Assembly (NCBI GenBank): GCA_963920575.1
Contig: OY986966.1
Span: 22,267,656 to 22,331,655, forward strand
Source of the DNA: Narthecium ossifragum
Taxonomy: Eukaryota > Streptophyta > Magnoliopsida > Dioscoreales > Nartheciaceae
Length of the DNA stretch: 64,000 nucleotides
Direction of reading: 5' to 3'
In this document: in pieces, positions 1-36,049 of the stretch
Numbering within the stretch: the stretch's first letter is position 1
Layout: every line of letters begins with the position of its first letter
The notes under the pieces: model-generated
Seen by the model: the letters and a program-made list of their open reading frames with translations, nothing else
Told to the model about the DNA's origin: nothing
Databases searched by the model: none
Program-made: the position numbers and the translations under genes

Positions 1-433
1 AAACCTACCAACAACAACTAGAAGGAAAAAACCACGGGCAGCAGAGAAAATCTTCACTATGAGGGAGAGATTACAAAGGCCAAACCCTAGCAGAGACAAA
101 GACAAGGAGATCTCTCTCTAGGGTTGCCTACTCTCACACCTCTCAAATAACAAAGAAAACCCTAGAAGCACAAGAAGCCCCCAAAGAAGACCTAGAAAAC
201 CCCTATTTATAGGCCCAAAGATAATTAGGATCGGAATTAATCCTAACCATCCAGTTTTCCCGTCTACAGTGTCTTTGATCAATCTAGAGTGGGGTTGGAT
301 CGATCCACTGTGCAAAACAGAAAAACACGCCTCTGGAAAAGTTGGATTGATCCACTGTAAAGTTGGATCGATCCAAGTTGGGAAAAAACAAAACCCTTGC
401 TGCCGTCATCTCATGAGAGAAAAAATCCCAACA
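1..433 (-). repeat. Copia element 3' LTR (partial)
   Basis: Near-identical to 1857-2290. The inner boundary is CCCAACA at 427-433, followed by a pyrimidine run that reads as a G-rich polypurine tract on the minus strand. A TATAAATA box reads on the minus strand at 204-211. Three TTGGATCGATCC-like palindromes lie upstream of it in the element's direction, at about 294-375. Confidence 0.85.
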
Positions 434-445
434 AACTCCCCCTTC
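434..445 (-). other. Polypurine tract of the copia element
   Basis: On the minus strand this reads GGAAGGGGGAGTT and directly precedes the TGTTGGG start of the 3' LTR, the position expected for the plus-strand primer. Confidence 0.6.
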
Positions 446-808
446 CGACACATGAGGATAAGCCGTCGAACTCGGATACTCCATCAAACTCGGAAACTCT
501 ATCAAACTCGGATACGCCATCGAATTCGGATTGCGCCACCGTCATGCCACCTCCAGTGCTTCCAGCTATCCGCTTTTATGTTGCTATCGAAGTTGGATAA
601 CACCATCAATCTCGTATCTTCCGTCGAACTCCGGATCACCCATCGAATTCAGATCACCATCATCGAGAACTGTCCACCAAACTTGGATGCAGCCGTCAAG
701 TCTTGATCTTCTCGGTTGCTCTCTTGCCTTCAAGTCAAAGTACATCTCGGGCTTGTGATTCAGATATCCTCAGTCGCTTCGATCGACCGGATACACCTCC
801 TCATGCTC

Positions 809-1625
809 CTAGCATGGATGCTCCCCCGTCACCAGACATACATCGTTGTCTAGCGTGACGATTGCAGTGCTCTCATCTTCACCATCATCAACCTTGCCAT
901 CTATGACATCCTTCATGTACTTTCTGTACTGCTTCTTTACATGGCCTACTTTGCCACAGTAATAGCAGGTGACGTTTTTTCTTCTGCCTTGGTTCATTAC
1001 CATTACAGACTCTGAATCTATCTACCTTGCTCTAGCTGCCTTCCGTCTGGTCTCTTCGTTCAGCAAACAACCTGTAACTTGGTTCAGGGATACTGCTCCA
1101 TCAGGCGCTGAGTTGCTGAGCAAGACTACCATACTCTCCCAAGAATCTGGCAAAGAACTAAGCAAGAGAGATGCCTTCATGTCGTCATCCAACACCATCT
1201 TCATGGTAGCAAGTTGATTTGGCTATGCTCTGGAACTCATTCAGATGCTCACCTATCAACCCTCCATCTTGGTAGTTCAGATTCACGACCTATCAGATCA
1301 AGAAAGTTCTGTTTCCAACATACTTCCTCTCGTAAAGCTCATGAAGCTTCTCCCAAAGGTCTTTGGCAGTCGTCGTCATCGACACGTGGTGGTAGACACA
1401 GTCTTCCAAACACTGTCGGATAGTTGCCAAGGTCTTCCTGTCAAGCTTGTTCCATTCTCCTTCCTCCATCTCTTTAGGCTTCTTTTCTATTCCATACAGA
1501 GGATCGTAGAGATCTCTACAAAATAAAAGATCCTCCATCTTTGTCTTCCATAGGTTCCAGTTGTTCACGTTCAGTAGAATCATCCGTCCAACGTTGACGT
1601 CCATCTCGCTTCTGTCAGAGTCCAT
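809..1625 (-). pseudogene. Copia-type gag pseudogene
   Basis: The reading starts at a methionine codon at 1625 and runs towards lower coordinates through three broken frames (1625-1293, 1204-1022, 1003-809). The first part contains NNWNLWKTKMEDLL and an acidic/basic region ending LWEKLHELYERK, typical of the plant copia gag (UBN2 type). The last part contains a zinc knuckle CYYCGKVGHVKKQYR, in which the final cysteine of CX2CX4HX4C is tyrosine. Frame breaks and the lost cysteine indicate a dead copy. No pol domains follow. Confidence 0.75.
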
Positions 1626-1699
1626 CCCAGATGCTTCAGATCTTGATCAGGGCCTTAGAATCTTGATCAGAGATTCGAATCCCCTAAGCTCAAAACCTG

Positions 1700-1713
1700 G
1701 CTCTGGTATCACT
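1700..1713 (-). other. Primer binding site of the copia element (iMet-like)
   Basis: On the minus strand AGTGATACCAGAGC follows the LTR end. It resembles the usual initiator-Met tRNA complement TGGTATCAGAGC with two differences. Confidence 0.55.
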
Positions 1714-2301
1714 TGTTGGGGATTCCGCGGTGGTCCCGACGATGTCGGACATGCGCTAAATAATGACGGGATGTCGATGTCGCAACGGAAGAAATAACAA
1801 TAAGAACCAAACCACAAACAAAAGGAAAAATAGTCGAGACAAGGATTTACGTGAAAAACCTACCAACAACAACTGGAAGGAAAAAACCACGGGCAGCAGA
1901 GGAAATCTTCACTATAAGGGAGAGATTATAAAGCCCAAACCATAGCAGAGACAAAGAAATCTCTCTCTAGGATTGTCTACTCCCACACCTCTCAAAGAAC
2001 AAAGAAAACCCTAGAAGCACAAGAAGCCTCCCAAAGAAGACCTAGAAAACCTCTATTTATAGGCCCCAAGATAATTAGGATCGGAATTAATCATAACCAT
2101 CCAATTTTCTCGTCTACAGTGTCTTGGATCGATCCAGAGTGGGGTTGGATCGATCCACTATGCAAAACAAAAAAACACGCCTCTGGAAATAGAGTTCGGA
2201 TCGATCCACTGTAAATTTGGATCGATCCAAGTTGGGAAAAAAACAAAACCCTTGCTGCAGTCATCTAATGGGAGGAAAAATCATTTTTGTAGGTCCTAAC
2301 A
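1714..2301 (-). repeat. Copia element 5' LTR (588 bp)
   Basis: Bounded by TGTTGGGG at 1714 and CCTAACA at 2301, so TG...CA ends. The minus-strand TATA box is at 2054-2061. Four GGATCGATCC palindromes lie between about 2124 and 2230. The outer end is interrupted by the target site of a LINE fragment. Confidence 0.85.
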
Positions 2302-2308
2302 CGCCTGG

Positions 2309-2505
2309 GTCTGGAGACTACACATGGGGTTTGAGTCTGTTTGTATGATGCATATCAGTAGAAATGACAATGTTAGGGCCGATAGGGTCGCCAAATGGTG
2401 TCGAGCTGCGGACACCGGCTTTGCCAGGCAGAGGAGGGGTTAGATTCCCTCCCTCTAACCTTGTAAATAATCTTTAGTTTTCGAGCTCAACTCATTAGAA
2501 AAAAA
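2309..2505 (+). mobile_element. 5'-truncated LINE with RNase H C-terminus and poly(A)
   Basis: About 200 bp ends in a short A-run and is flanked by an 11-bp direct repeat, AACACGCCTGG, at 2298-2308 and 2506-2516. These are the hallmarks of target-primed retrotransposition. The 5' part keeps an open frame to a stop near 2443, with HISRNDNVRADRVAKW, the conserved end of the RNase H domain of plant LINEs. A short 3' UTR follows. The left copy of the target repeat includes the last bases of the copia LTR, so the LINE inserted after the copia element. Confidence 0.75.
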
Positions 2506-2516
2506 AACACGCCTGG

Positions 2517-3795
2517 AGGATTGGGATGATGGAACAGATGGAGCTCAAAACCAGACGGATAATATCATACCACATCTTGAGATTTTGAACACTAATGACG
2601 ATTGATTACAGACTTACAGTACACAGGAGAGCCTAATATCATACATGACCCAAGCACTAGTAGGCATGTGCCAACAACGGACCATGCATCCCGGGTCTGC
2701 CAAAAGTATCATATATAGATTTTGTAATAACTAAGTCGAACCCACTGTAAAATCCAAAGTAGATCTAGCCAGTTTGACATCATAAACGCTGTTCGTCTCC
2801 TCTCAGGAGAGCTACACTTGTCACTATCGTTCCCTCTTGGTAGGAGGTGAGGTTGATTTATGATCACAAATGAACGCTGCAAACATCCTCCCAATGGTCC
2901 ATCCATGAATACTCAAACATTGGAAAACGATAAGAGAGGAAGAAGGAAAAGGTTCCTCTAGCTAGCAGCAAGACAGATCAGTATGCCATGCTAGCTGCGT
3001 GGCCTCAATCCCTTCACCTAAAGTGTGGCCCTCCTTGACGCGCAACGGACCATATATCTGCCCACTGGCTGAGCCGAGCAGGATGGCATCCTGCCGACAC
3101 CACACAGCTCAAAACTCTCACACGTAAGGCCTGACCAAGGAAGAGACTAGACTCGAGTCCTTTCTCTGGCCACGTTTTTATCCACATCTAAAAAGAGAAG
3201 GAACAAAATCCCCTTGTCTTGAAGTTGCCGGGGGCCCTCGGGGAATGATTGACGTGGACTCCCCCCGATGACTCAGGGAATCTCTATGGCTATCTTCAAG
3301 TGCCCCCCCCCCCCCCGCCCCCCCCCCCCCCCCCTGCTCTGGTGTTGTGCTTCCCAGCATGCAAAAACTCTTGGATCCCAACCAAGGAGCTGCGTCTCTA
3401 GTGGGTGCGTCCTAGTCACTATGCTGAGTAGTTGGATTGGATCCATAAGTGATGATTCACTGTCTTATTTTGTCCTGGGAGTGTGGATGGAGTAGAATGC
3501 TGGTGTAAGCCTTTCACCAATTTTAGGAGCTCCCACAGCCAACAAAACCCTTTTCACTTTTATTTGGCCAATTAATGAGAGCCTTGCTGCATTTTTAGAT
3601 ACAGTAGAGCCATGGCTTTTTATGTGTTGTGGGGCTGTTGAAGCAGACAATAACAGCCCATATATGAGCTACATGGCTACAATTCCCTCGAAGACGAGTC
3701 GCCCAATAGGGGCCGATAACTCATTGTTATCAGCAGACTTTTGAGGTTCCTGATTTCTAGGAGTCGCCATCTCCAGGCCGTCAGACTTGGCCTGT
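2517..3795. other. Intergenic DNA with no recognised gene; long C-run
   Basis: I see no coding region with family resemblance. The clearest feature is a cytosine homopolymer at 3303-3334, broken by a single G at 3317, inside a GC-rich patch. Confidence 0.6.
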
Positions 3796-3799
3796 ATCC

Positions 3800-4046
3800 A
3801 TTTTTTTTCCCTGGACCATGACAATGACGATTTATTAGAAGACAGGCATCAAGAAATTAGTGGATGGATTTATTTGGAGTAGTCAAGTTCGAGATATGCT
3901 ATAGTACAAAAGCCTATTCCAGAAACTCTCATCGAGGTTACCACACGGTTCTAACATTTGGTGCTTGAGGATTGGACTTCAGACTAACAACCCATTACAA
4001 CCACAGGGTGCTAACCACTTAAGCTACTCAAGGGCTGAGGGCCATG
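3800..4046 (-). mobile_element. Probable tRNA-derived SINE
   Basis: Read on the minus strand from about 4046, an A-box-like TAGCTTAAGTGGTTAGCA (4010-4027) is followed about 35 bases later by a B-box-like GAAGTCCAATCCTC (3967-3980). That is the spacing of an internal RNA polymerase III promoter. The element then runs about 160 bp into an A-run, read on the plus strand as a T-run near 3800-3809. No convincing target duplication was found, so the call is tentative. Confidence 0.45.
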
Positions 4047-4354
4047 CGAGCAGCCCATTAAGATATCCATATCACCTTGGAATCACAATCCAACAATCTC
4101 TCACATACTGCACGTTTTCATGTTCCCAACCTATAATAGCTTAGACTCGTCACAAAACAAAACAAAACATAATTTAAAAAAAAAAACAACCTTAACAGTC
4201 AAACTCCCATCTCTGCCACTAGTGATAGTATTCACCAGCAATCGTTTGCCTACCAAAGCAAAACAATCTACGTAGAAAGAAACATCCCCGCTGATTTGGT
4301 TGCCGGGTTCCATAAACAAGTGATTTCCCAAATTCCAGGCTTGTAGAGAGAAGC

Positions 4355-4906
4355 GGATCCGGGGGGTCTGCCATTCGTCTGCCTATGGCAGACCCTGTCA
4401 TTGGGATTTGCCCAATAAGGTGGGGACACATGGATCCCACCATCCACTCTAAATCTCTTCTCTCCTTTTTTTTTATATATATTTATTTATATAATAGATT
4501 ATATATGTGTATACATATTATGTATATAAAATAAATATACATACTCATAACATACATATAATATATAATAAAGATATAGATTATATATATATATATCATA
4601 TGTATGTTATGAATATATAATTAATAAATTTATTATGTTTGTTCTTGTATGTATATATGTTTATGTATATGATATGTATGTTATTATATATATCTATTAT
4701 ATATATAATATAATATATATATAATGTATAATAGACATTTATAAAGCACAGATATATATTCATAGAACACATAAAAAAGAAAGAGTGTATATATATATAT
4801 ATGTATATATATATAAGAAAGAGAGTAAAAATATATACATAAAACACATAAAAAATTTATTAAATATATACTCATAATATACATATCATGTATTATAGAT
4901 ATGTTA

Positions 4907-4946
<40 letters not shown>

Positions 4947-5062
4947 GAAAGAAGACGAAGTGATGATAACATGAAAGTGATGGATAGTGGGTCTCACCTC
5001 ATTGGTCAAATCCCAATGGCAGGGTCTGCCATAGGTAACCGAATGGCAGAACCCCCGGATCC
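4355..5062. mobile_element. Mutator-type MITE, 708 bp, AT-rich core
   Basis: Inverted ends starting GGATCCGGGGG(G/T)TCTGCC span about 90 bp on each side (4355-4445 and 4975-5062). They are flanked by a perfect 9-bp direct repeat GAGAGAAGC at 4346-4354 and 5063-5071. Nine-base duplications are typical of Mutator-like elements. The core (4465-4945) is almost pure A/T with TATATA runs and no credible coding capacity. Confidence 0.85.
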
Positions 5063-5071
5063 GAGAGAAGC

Positions 5072-6006
5072 ATGCTTTCAGAAACTGTACTAAGCACTAC
5101 ACCTTACTTTACTACAACACCAAACCTTGCTACATAAAGAGGGGCGCATTAGTTTTGTAGTACTCGTTTTATCTAAAAAGTTTCGCCATACCCAATTAAA
5201 GAAGGTTCAGTCCCCTTGATAGCTGACACTGCACAAACAGATAAAAATCAACTACAAGATGTCCAACATTGAACAAAGGGGAATTTTAGCTTCTCGCAAA
5301 CAAAAATTTGAAATAAGCTTATTGCTAGCAACATACAGATTAATATGGCAAAGAATTTCCTAGTGACAACCAAAACTTCACACAACAAATAGTAATTTCC
5401 ACATTCTTATCTGCACAAAAGCATGGATGAAGGCTTATCAACAAAGGCAAATCATGTGAGTACCTCTACTGCCCTTTCAATGCTTTACTACGGTGGCGCC
5501 TACAGCATAGTTCATGTTCAAAACCCAGGTTATAACATAGCAATGCATCATAGCCTCGGAAGGACAGTAAGCTCAGAAGTACAATTATAGTATAAGACCA
5601 CTAAAATGTCTCTGGAGGACTAAAACTAAACTTTAGAGTGCTATCACATGCAAGAAGCCCTAAATACAACCAACTCCCGAATAAAACAGGATAGCGATGA
5701 ATGATGTCAAGATTGTCCATTATAAAGAGTTTACACAAAATACAAAACGACACCCAAAAATGAGATTTAGCAGTACGCAAAAGATAGGACCAAAAAAAGG
5801 AGATTCAAGCATCTTTGGGAACACCTTACTTGTCCTCAAGCTTATAAAAAAAACTGGAAAATGATCTGTACATAGTCAAGATTCAAAGGATGAAAACATA
5901 GCTATCAAGAGCGATGGAAAAAAGCTACAACTGCTTTCTTGCTAGCTGCAAAAGAGGCACCACTAATCACCAAATTAAGATGCTGAACAATGATGCTGAA
6001 CAATCC
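5072..6006 (-). other. Downstream flank and likely 3' UTR of the Miro gene
   Basis: AT-rich single-copy-looking DNA between the MITE and the Miro stop codon. The 3' UTR should lie in the upper part, but no polyadenylation signal could be fixed with confidence. Confidence 0.5.
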
Positions 6007-31740
<25,734 letters not shown>

Positions 31741-32281
31741 CCCGAGACGAGACCGAGGACAGCGCAAGAAGAACAAGAAGAAAGAAGGGTTTTGTTCTTG
31801 CTGAAGAAAAAGAAAGGGTTTTGTTCTTGTTTGGAGATAGATGAGAAATTATGGTGAGCGGTGGTGGGTGCCCTAACTCGTGGCGATGTTTTGCGTCGCA
31901 GTGGCTGCTTGGGGAAGAAGCCAAGAAGAGGGAAGAACCCGGAGAAATGGCCCAACGGGGGTCGTCACCGAGAGCGGGCCTCGTTGGCTGGGTTCTCTTT
32001 GGACGCATCAACGGTCCCGGTTGGGTTGCATCCTGTGTGGGTCGGACCATAACACGTACAGGTTTGCTATGCGTCTAATTGGGTCTTGTTGAGATATATG
32101 GATTCAATGAAGGTGCATCTTAATACACGTTGTTCTTTTACCGGGTGACTAGACCCAGCGGGCCTCACAAATACATATATTATGCAATGCATTTTTTAGG
32201 CTAGATCGTGTATCGTATGAAAATGATTGTTTTACGCTATGTACCCACATGCGGTGCATCTCCTATACACCCTGCAAACAT
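31741..32281 (-). promoter_or_regulatory. Miro 5' flank and likely promoter
   Basis: Only about 540 bp separate the Miro start codon from the target site of the Pack-MULE. The proximal 300 bp are GC-rich. No TATA box could be assigned with confidence. Confidence 0.5.
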
Positions 32282-32509
32282 ATTAAAATAGGGTTTTTTA
32301 CATATATATCCTCAAAAAACTTTCAAATTACATATTTACCCCTACATTCTTCATATTTTCATATATACCCCTGAAAAGTCCAAATAATCTCAAAAATACC
32401 CTTCTGTGTACTTCCGTCGGGTTAAGTAACCTAACCATGGGGTAAATTCTAACCGGACTGGGTAACTTTTACTTAAATACCCATCCATCACCATCTCTTT
32501 GATCACCTA

Positions 32510-33469
32510 TCTCCACTACTATAAACCCATCTCTCTCTCTTTCTCTGCTCCAGCACCGACCCCATCGACTCCTGCCTGTCCGCCATCGTGCTGAACCTCG
32601 CTCTCTTCCCTTCCTCCATGCTCCTCATCTCCGCCAGCTCATGAAACAGCTTCGTCTTGTGGAACTTCGACTCCCCACCGCCGTTCGAGGTCACCGTCTC
32701 CATCTGCAGCGGCGCCTCTAGTTCTACGATCACGCGGCCTATGACGGCGTGCTCTCTCTCGATCCTTATGTTGGTGCGCGACTTGCTCTCCATCTCGACT
32801 TGTTTGATGGCGCCCTTGCCTTCCACCTCGACGTGGCTCTTGAACTTGATCTTGTGACTGGAAACGGCACAGCCGAGCCAACGTATCGTCCGTCGATCGT
32901 CGCCACAATCTGGCGGAATCCACCGTTTGCTTTAGTGGCGAATAGACCGTTGCCGACTCCTTCGAAGCCAGGGCCTGCCGCGCAGAGGAGGTTGGCGTAC
33001 CAGTACTCGTCGTCATGGTGATGAGAAACGTAGACCTCGAGCACGGCGCGATAGGTGTTGTTGGGGACGACGACCGGCGTGACCTGCACGTCGGTCTCGT
33101 TCATGACTTGGAACCAGAACCCGGAGCCACAGTCGGCGGCGGGGTTCGATATGAGAGCTCCAATGGACGCCGGGGGACATGGAGAAGGGAGTGGATGTGC
33201 GGAGGAGCTCGGCGCGATAGGTGTTGTTGGGGACGACGACCGGCATGACCTGCACGTCGGTCTCGTTCATGACTTGGAACCAGAACCCGGAGCCACACTC
33301 GCCGGCGGGGTTCGATATGAGAGCTTCAGTGGATGCCAGGGGACATGGAGAAGGGAGTGGAGGTGCGGAGGAGCTCGGTGCCGTCAACCCAGATGGCAGC
33401 GATGCGGTCCTTCTGCATGCCGGACGCATAGGCGGAGAGCTCGAGCACCACACGGGACCATGGCGCTGG
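32510..33469 (-). pseudogene. PNGase A-like gene fragment inside the Pack-MULE
   Basis: Continues the F-box frame. It begins with APWSRVVLELSAYASGMQKD and IAAIWVDGTELLRTSTP, resembling the start of plant peptide-N4-asparagine amidase A. Further down, in other frames, come TYRAVLEVYVSHHHDDEYWY and GGFRQIVATIDGRYVGSAVP, which match later parts of that family. A 166-bp segment is tandemly duplicated (period seen from GGCGCGATAG at 33045 and 33211), which breaks the frame. The family removes N-glycans from glycoproteins. This copy cannot encode the full enzyme. Confidence 0.7.
33045..33376. repeat. 166-bp tandem duplication in the captured gene
   Basis: 33045-33210 is repeated at 33211-33376 with a few substitutions. 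It duplicates a stretch of the PNGase A-like fragment and shifts its frame. Confidence 0.85.
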
Positions 33470-34273
33470 ACGCATAAGCCACCACCGTCTGTATCGTCGT
33501 GCGCAGTACGCGACGCAGCCGGCCGACACTCCGGAGCTTGTCTCGATCCCCTGGGTGAAGCAGAGCTCATCCGAGGGCGACCACCTCCGTTCGCGCGATG
33601 AGAGCGTCTCGACATCGTAGACCCCCTCGAGATCATCGGCGATGGGGAACACGCATACCAAGAACCAATCAGCGGCGAAGTTATACGCGATAGGCTCCGC
33701 CATGACAATGGTGACTGCGGGACGGGGCCCATGGCACCTGGATGGCTCCGGCAGCCGGCTCCACGGCATAGTCAAAGGGTTGACTATGTAGTAAGCTGAA
33801 GTCCGGCGGCCACAGCATCCGAGGAGGCCATAGGCGGAGGCGAGGACGAAGACAAGCTCAGGGAGGAACTTAAGGGAGGGGTCCGGCATGCCATCGAAGG
33901 CGGCGGAGAAGGGAGCGTAGCAAGGAGCGTCCACGACGGGGTCTTCGAAGAAGACCCCGGAGAGGGACCTCGCGTGTTGCGCGTGCGCGTGGGCGAAGAA
34001 TGGGTTGGAGATCCAATGGTTCCAGCGAGTCAACACCGCCCGGAGGCAGAGCAGAGACTTCGCCGGCACGCTCTGGAGCGCGCGAGCCCGCACTATCTCA
34101 GATAGGATGGTGTCTTGCTCTCCGGTGAACAATGGATCATCCTTCTTCTCCTTCCTCACCGTCGTAACCTCTACGCTGTCGTCGTCGCTGGATTCGTGGA
34201 TCTCTTCAGCTTCATGGAGTTGGAGATCATCGAGGTCTCGGATCATCTGGTGGGCATCAGGGTATCCATCCAT
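33470..34273 (-). pseudogene. F-box gene fragment inside the Pack-MULE
   Basis: A frame opens at a methionine at 34273 and stays open for 315 codons across this and the next fragment. Residues about 53-105 resemble an F-box: ILSEIVRARALQSVPAKSLL, then LTRWNHWISNPFFAHAHA and SGVFFED. An F-box-associated-like region follows, with LPELVFVLASAYGLLGC. F-box proteins bind SKP1 in SCF ubiquitin ligases. This copy switches to a different gene near 33470, so it is a captured piece. Whether it is transcribed is unknown. Confidence 0.7.
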
Positions 34274-34530
34274 GGGTGGGAGGATATCTCAAAGGAAGTG
34301 GTGTCGTTATGGAGAAGGATAGGGTTTAGGGTAAAAATGTCTTTTCCCCTGCTAACGGTAACGGCGTTGGGAATATTCCCACTGGATTCCACGGCAACTA
34401 ACCCGAAGGGTATTTTTGAGATTATTTAGACTTTTCAGGGGTATATATGAAAATATGAAGAATGTAGGGGTAAATACGTAATTTGAAAGTTTTTTGAGTA
34501 TATATATGTAAAAAACCCATTAAAATATAG

Positions 34531-34976
34531 GCTAAACTTCATATTTGGTACTTGTAAAATATGTGAATTACCACTTTAGTATTTTAGCTTTTCGATTTAC
34601 AAAATTAGTACTTCAAGTACCTTAACTTACAAATATCGTACCTACTGTCAGCTGCCGTTATCCTCGGTTAACGGTATTCCGCTCACGTGATATATGTGAG
34701 CGGTTTTGCTGGGTTACCACTTGAGTACCTACCGGTTAAATTACATATTTGGTACCTGTAAAATATGTGAGTTACCACTTGAGTACTTGAGCTTTTCTAA
34801 CACTGGTTACGTGCAAGTAACGTGACTAGTTTCCCGTTAGGATTTTGACGCCGTTCGAGCTTCCCATCAAATTGTTACGGTATTGATACTTGAGGTGCCA
34901 ATTTTGTAAATAGAAAAGCTCATGTACTCAAGTGGTAACTTACATATTTTACGTGTTCCAAATATGAAATTTAGCA
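34531..34976. mobile_element. TIR MITE, 446 bp, next to the Pack-MULE
   Basis: Inverted ends GCTAAA(C/T)TTCATATTTGG extend about 100 bp inward. A 10-bp direct repeat TAAAATATAG flanks the element at 34521-34530 and 34977-34986. About 80 bp of the terminal sequence recurs inside at 34725-34805. No coding capacity. Duplication length suggests a Mutator-type MITE. Its left target repeat overlaps the right target repeat of the Pack-MULE. Confidence 0.75.
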
Positions 34977-35164
34977 TAAAATATAGTGTTAATTGGCGTT
35001 TAGGCTTCCGAGAAGGAAACATTTGGCCAGAATACCGGATACCTTTTTTCTTAAGGCATTTAGGGGCTAACATATTTTTTAAAACTAAAATGTCCTTCCA
35101 AGATTCCCAATATATCCTCCCTTCCTATTGACTGTTCATATTCCCAGTGACTGTTCGTATCCCC

Positions 35165-35905
35165 AGTGAAAAGTAAGTTACTTTCCACGATTACGGAAAG
35201 TAAGTTACTTTCCACGATTTTACGGAAAATAACTTGAGCTTTTGGCGATAAAATCGTTGAAAATAACTTGAGTTACTTTCTAGATTAAACCAATGAAAAA
35301 TAACTATTGGAAAGTAACTTGAGCCTCGATGATGAAATTATGAAAAGTTTATGAGTTACTTTCCAAATTAAATTAATGGAAAGTAACTTGAGTTACTTTC
35401 TGCAATTATTACATTACTATTCATAATTATTACAAGTTATTTTCCAAAATATATTATAAAGTACCGTGGAAAGTAACTTACCCCAATTACGGAATGTAAC
35501 TTGAGCTCTCGATAATGAAATCATGGAAAATAACTTGAGTTACTTTTCAGATTAAACCAATGGAAAGTAACTAGCGGAAAGTAACTTAAGTCTCGATGAT
35601 GAAATCAGGGAAAGTTTATGAATTACTTTCCAAATTTAAGTAATAGAAATTAACTTGAGTTACTCCACAATTATTGCATTACTCTCCACAAGTATTATAA
35701 GTTACTTTCCATAATCTAGATGTTAGTACTGTGAAAAGTAACTCAAGTTTATGAGTTACTTTCCAAATTTAATTAATGGAAAGTAACTTGAGTTACTCCA
35801 CAATTATTACATTATTTTCCACATGTATTATAAGTTACTTTCCATAATCTAGATGTTAGTATTGTGGAAAGTAACTTACAACATTGTGGAAAGTAATTTG
35901 AGTCA
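35165..35905. repeat. Degenerate array of GGAAAGTAACTT palindromes
   Basis: GGAAAGTAACTT and its complement AAGTTACTTTCC alternate many times, often fused as AAGTAACTTGAGTTACTTTCC-like dyads. Higher-order units of about 295 bp (35200 versus 35497) and about 130 bp (35612 versus 35745) are visible. No gene here. Confidence 0.8.
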
Positions 35906-36049
35906 AAATTGACTCAACAAATTGTGAAACATTTTTGTGAAAAATTTGATTGCACATTGCAAAAAAGTGACTAGCATGGAAGAGGGATATATTATTTACT
36001 TTTTAAAAATAAAAAAAGGAAAAAAGGAAGGCAAAAAAAAGGTCGTCGC

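Larger units (their letters stand above)
1..2301 (-). mobile_element. Internally deleted Ty1/copia LTR retrotransposon, left end outside the window
   Basis: Two direct repeats flank a short inside region: 1-433 (3' LTR, cut by the window edge) and 1714-2301 (5' LTR). Base 1 aligns with about base 1857 of the second copy. The inside (434-1713) is only about 1.3 kb. In minus orientation it has a primer-binding-like site next to the 5' LTR, a copia-type gag, and a purine tract before the 3' LTR. Protease, integrase and reverse transcriptase are absent, so this is a non-autonomous deletion derivative. Stretch 455-600 holds a degenerate 15-18 bp repeat (CATCGAACTCGGA-like) of unknown role. The outer target duplication cannot be checked because one side lies outside the window. 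Confidence 0.85.
32291..34518 (-). mobile_element. Pack-MULE carrying F-box and PNGase A-like gene fragments
   Basis: Terminal inverted repeats of 114 bp (32291-32404 and 34405-34518) begin GGGTTTTTTACATATATA and differ at about three positions. They are flanked by a perfect 9-bp direct repeat ATTAAAATA at 32282-32290 and 34519-34527, as expected for Mutator-like elements. No transposase is present. The interior is GC-rich coding-like DNA from two different host genes, in one orientation. The element lies about 550 bp upstream of the Miro start codon. Confidence 0.88.

Noticed and set aside
4596..4884. Tyr/Ile-rich open frames
   Set aside because: Translations of TATA runs in the AT core of the MITE.
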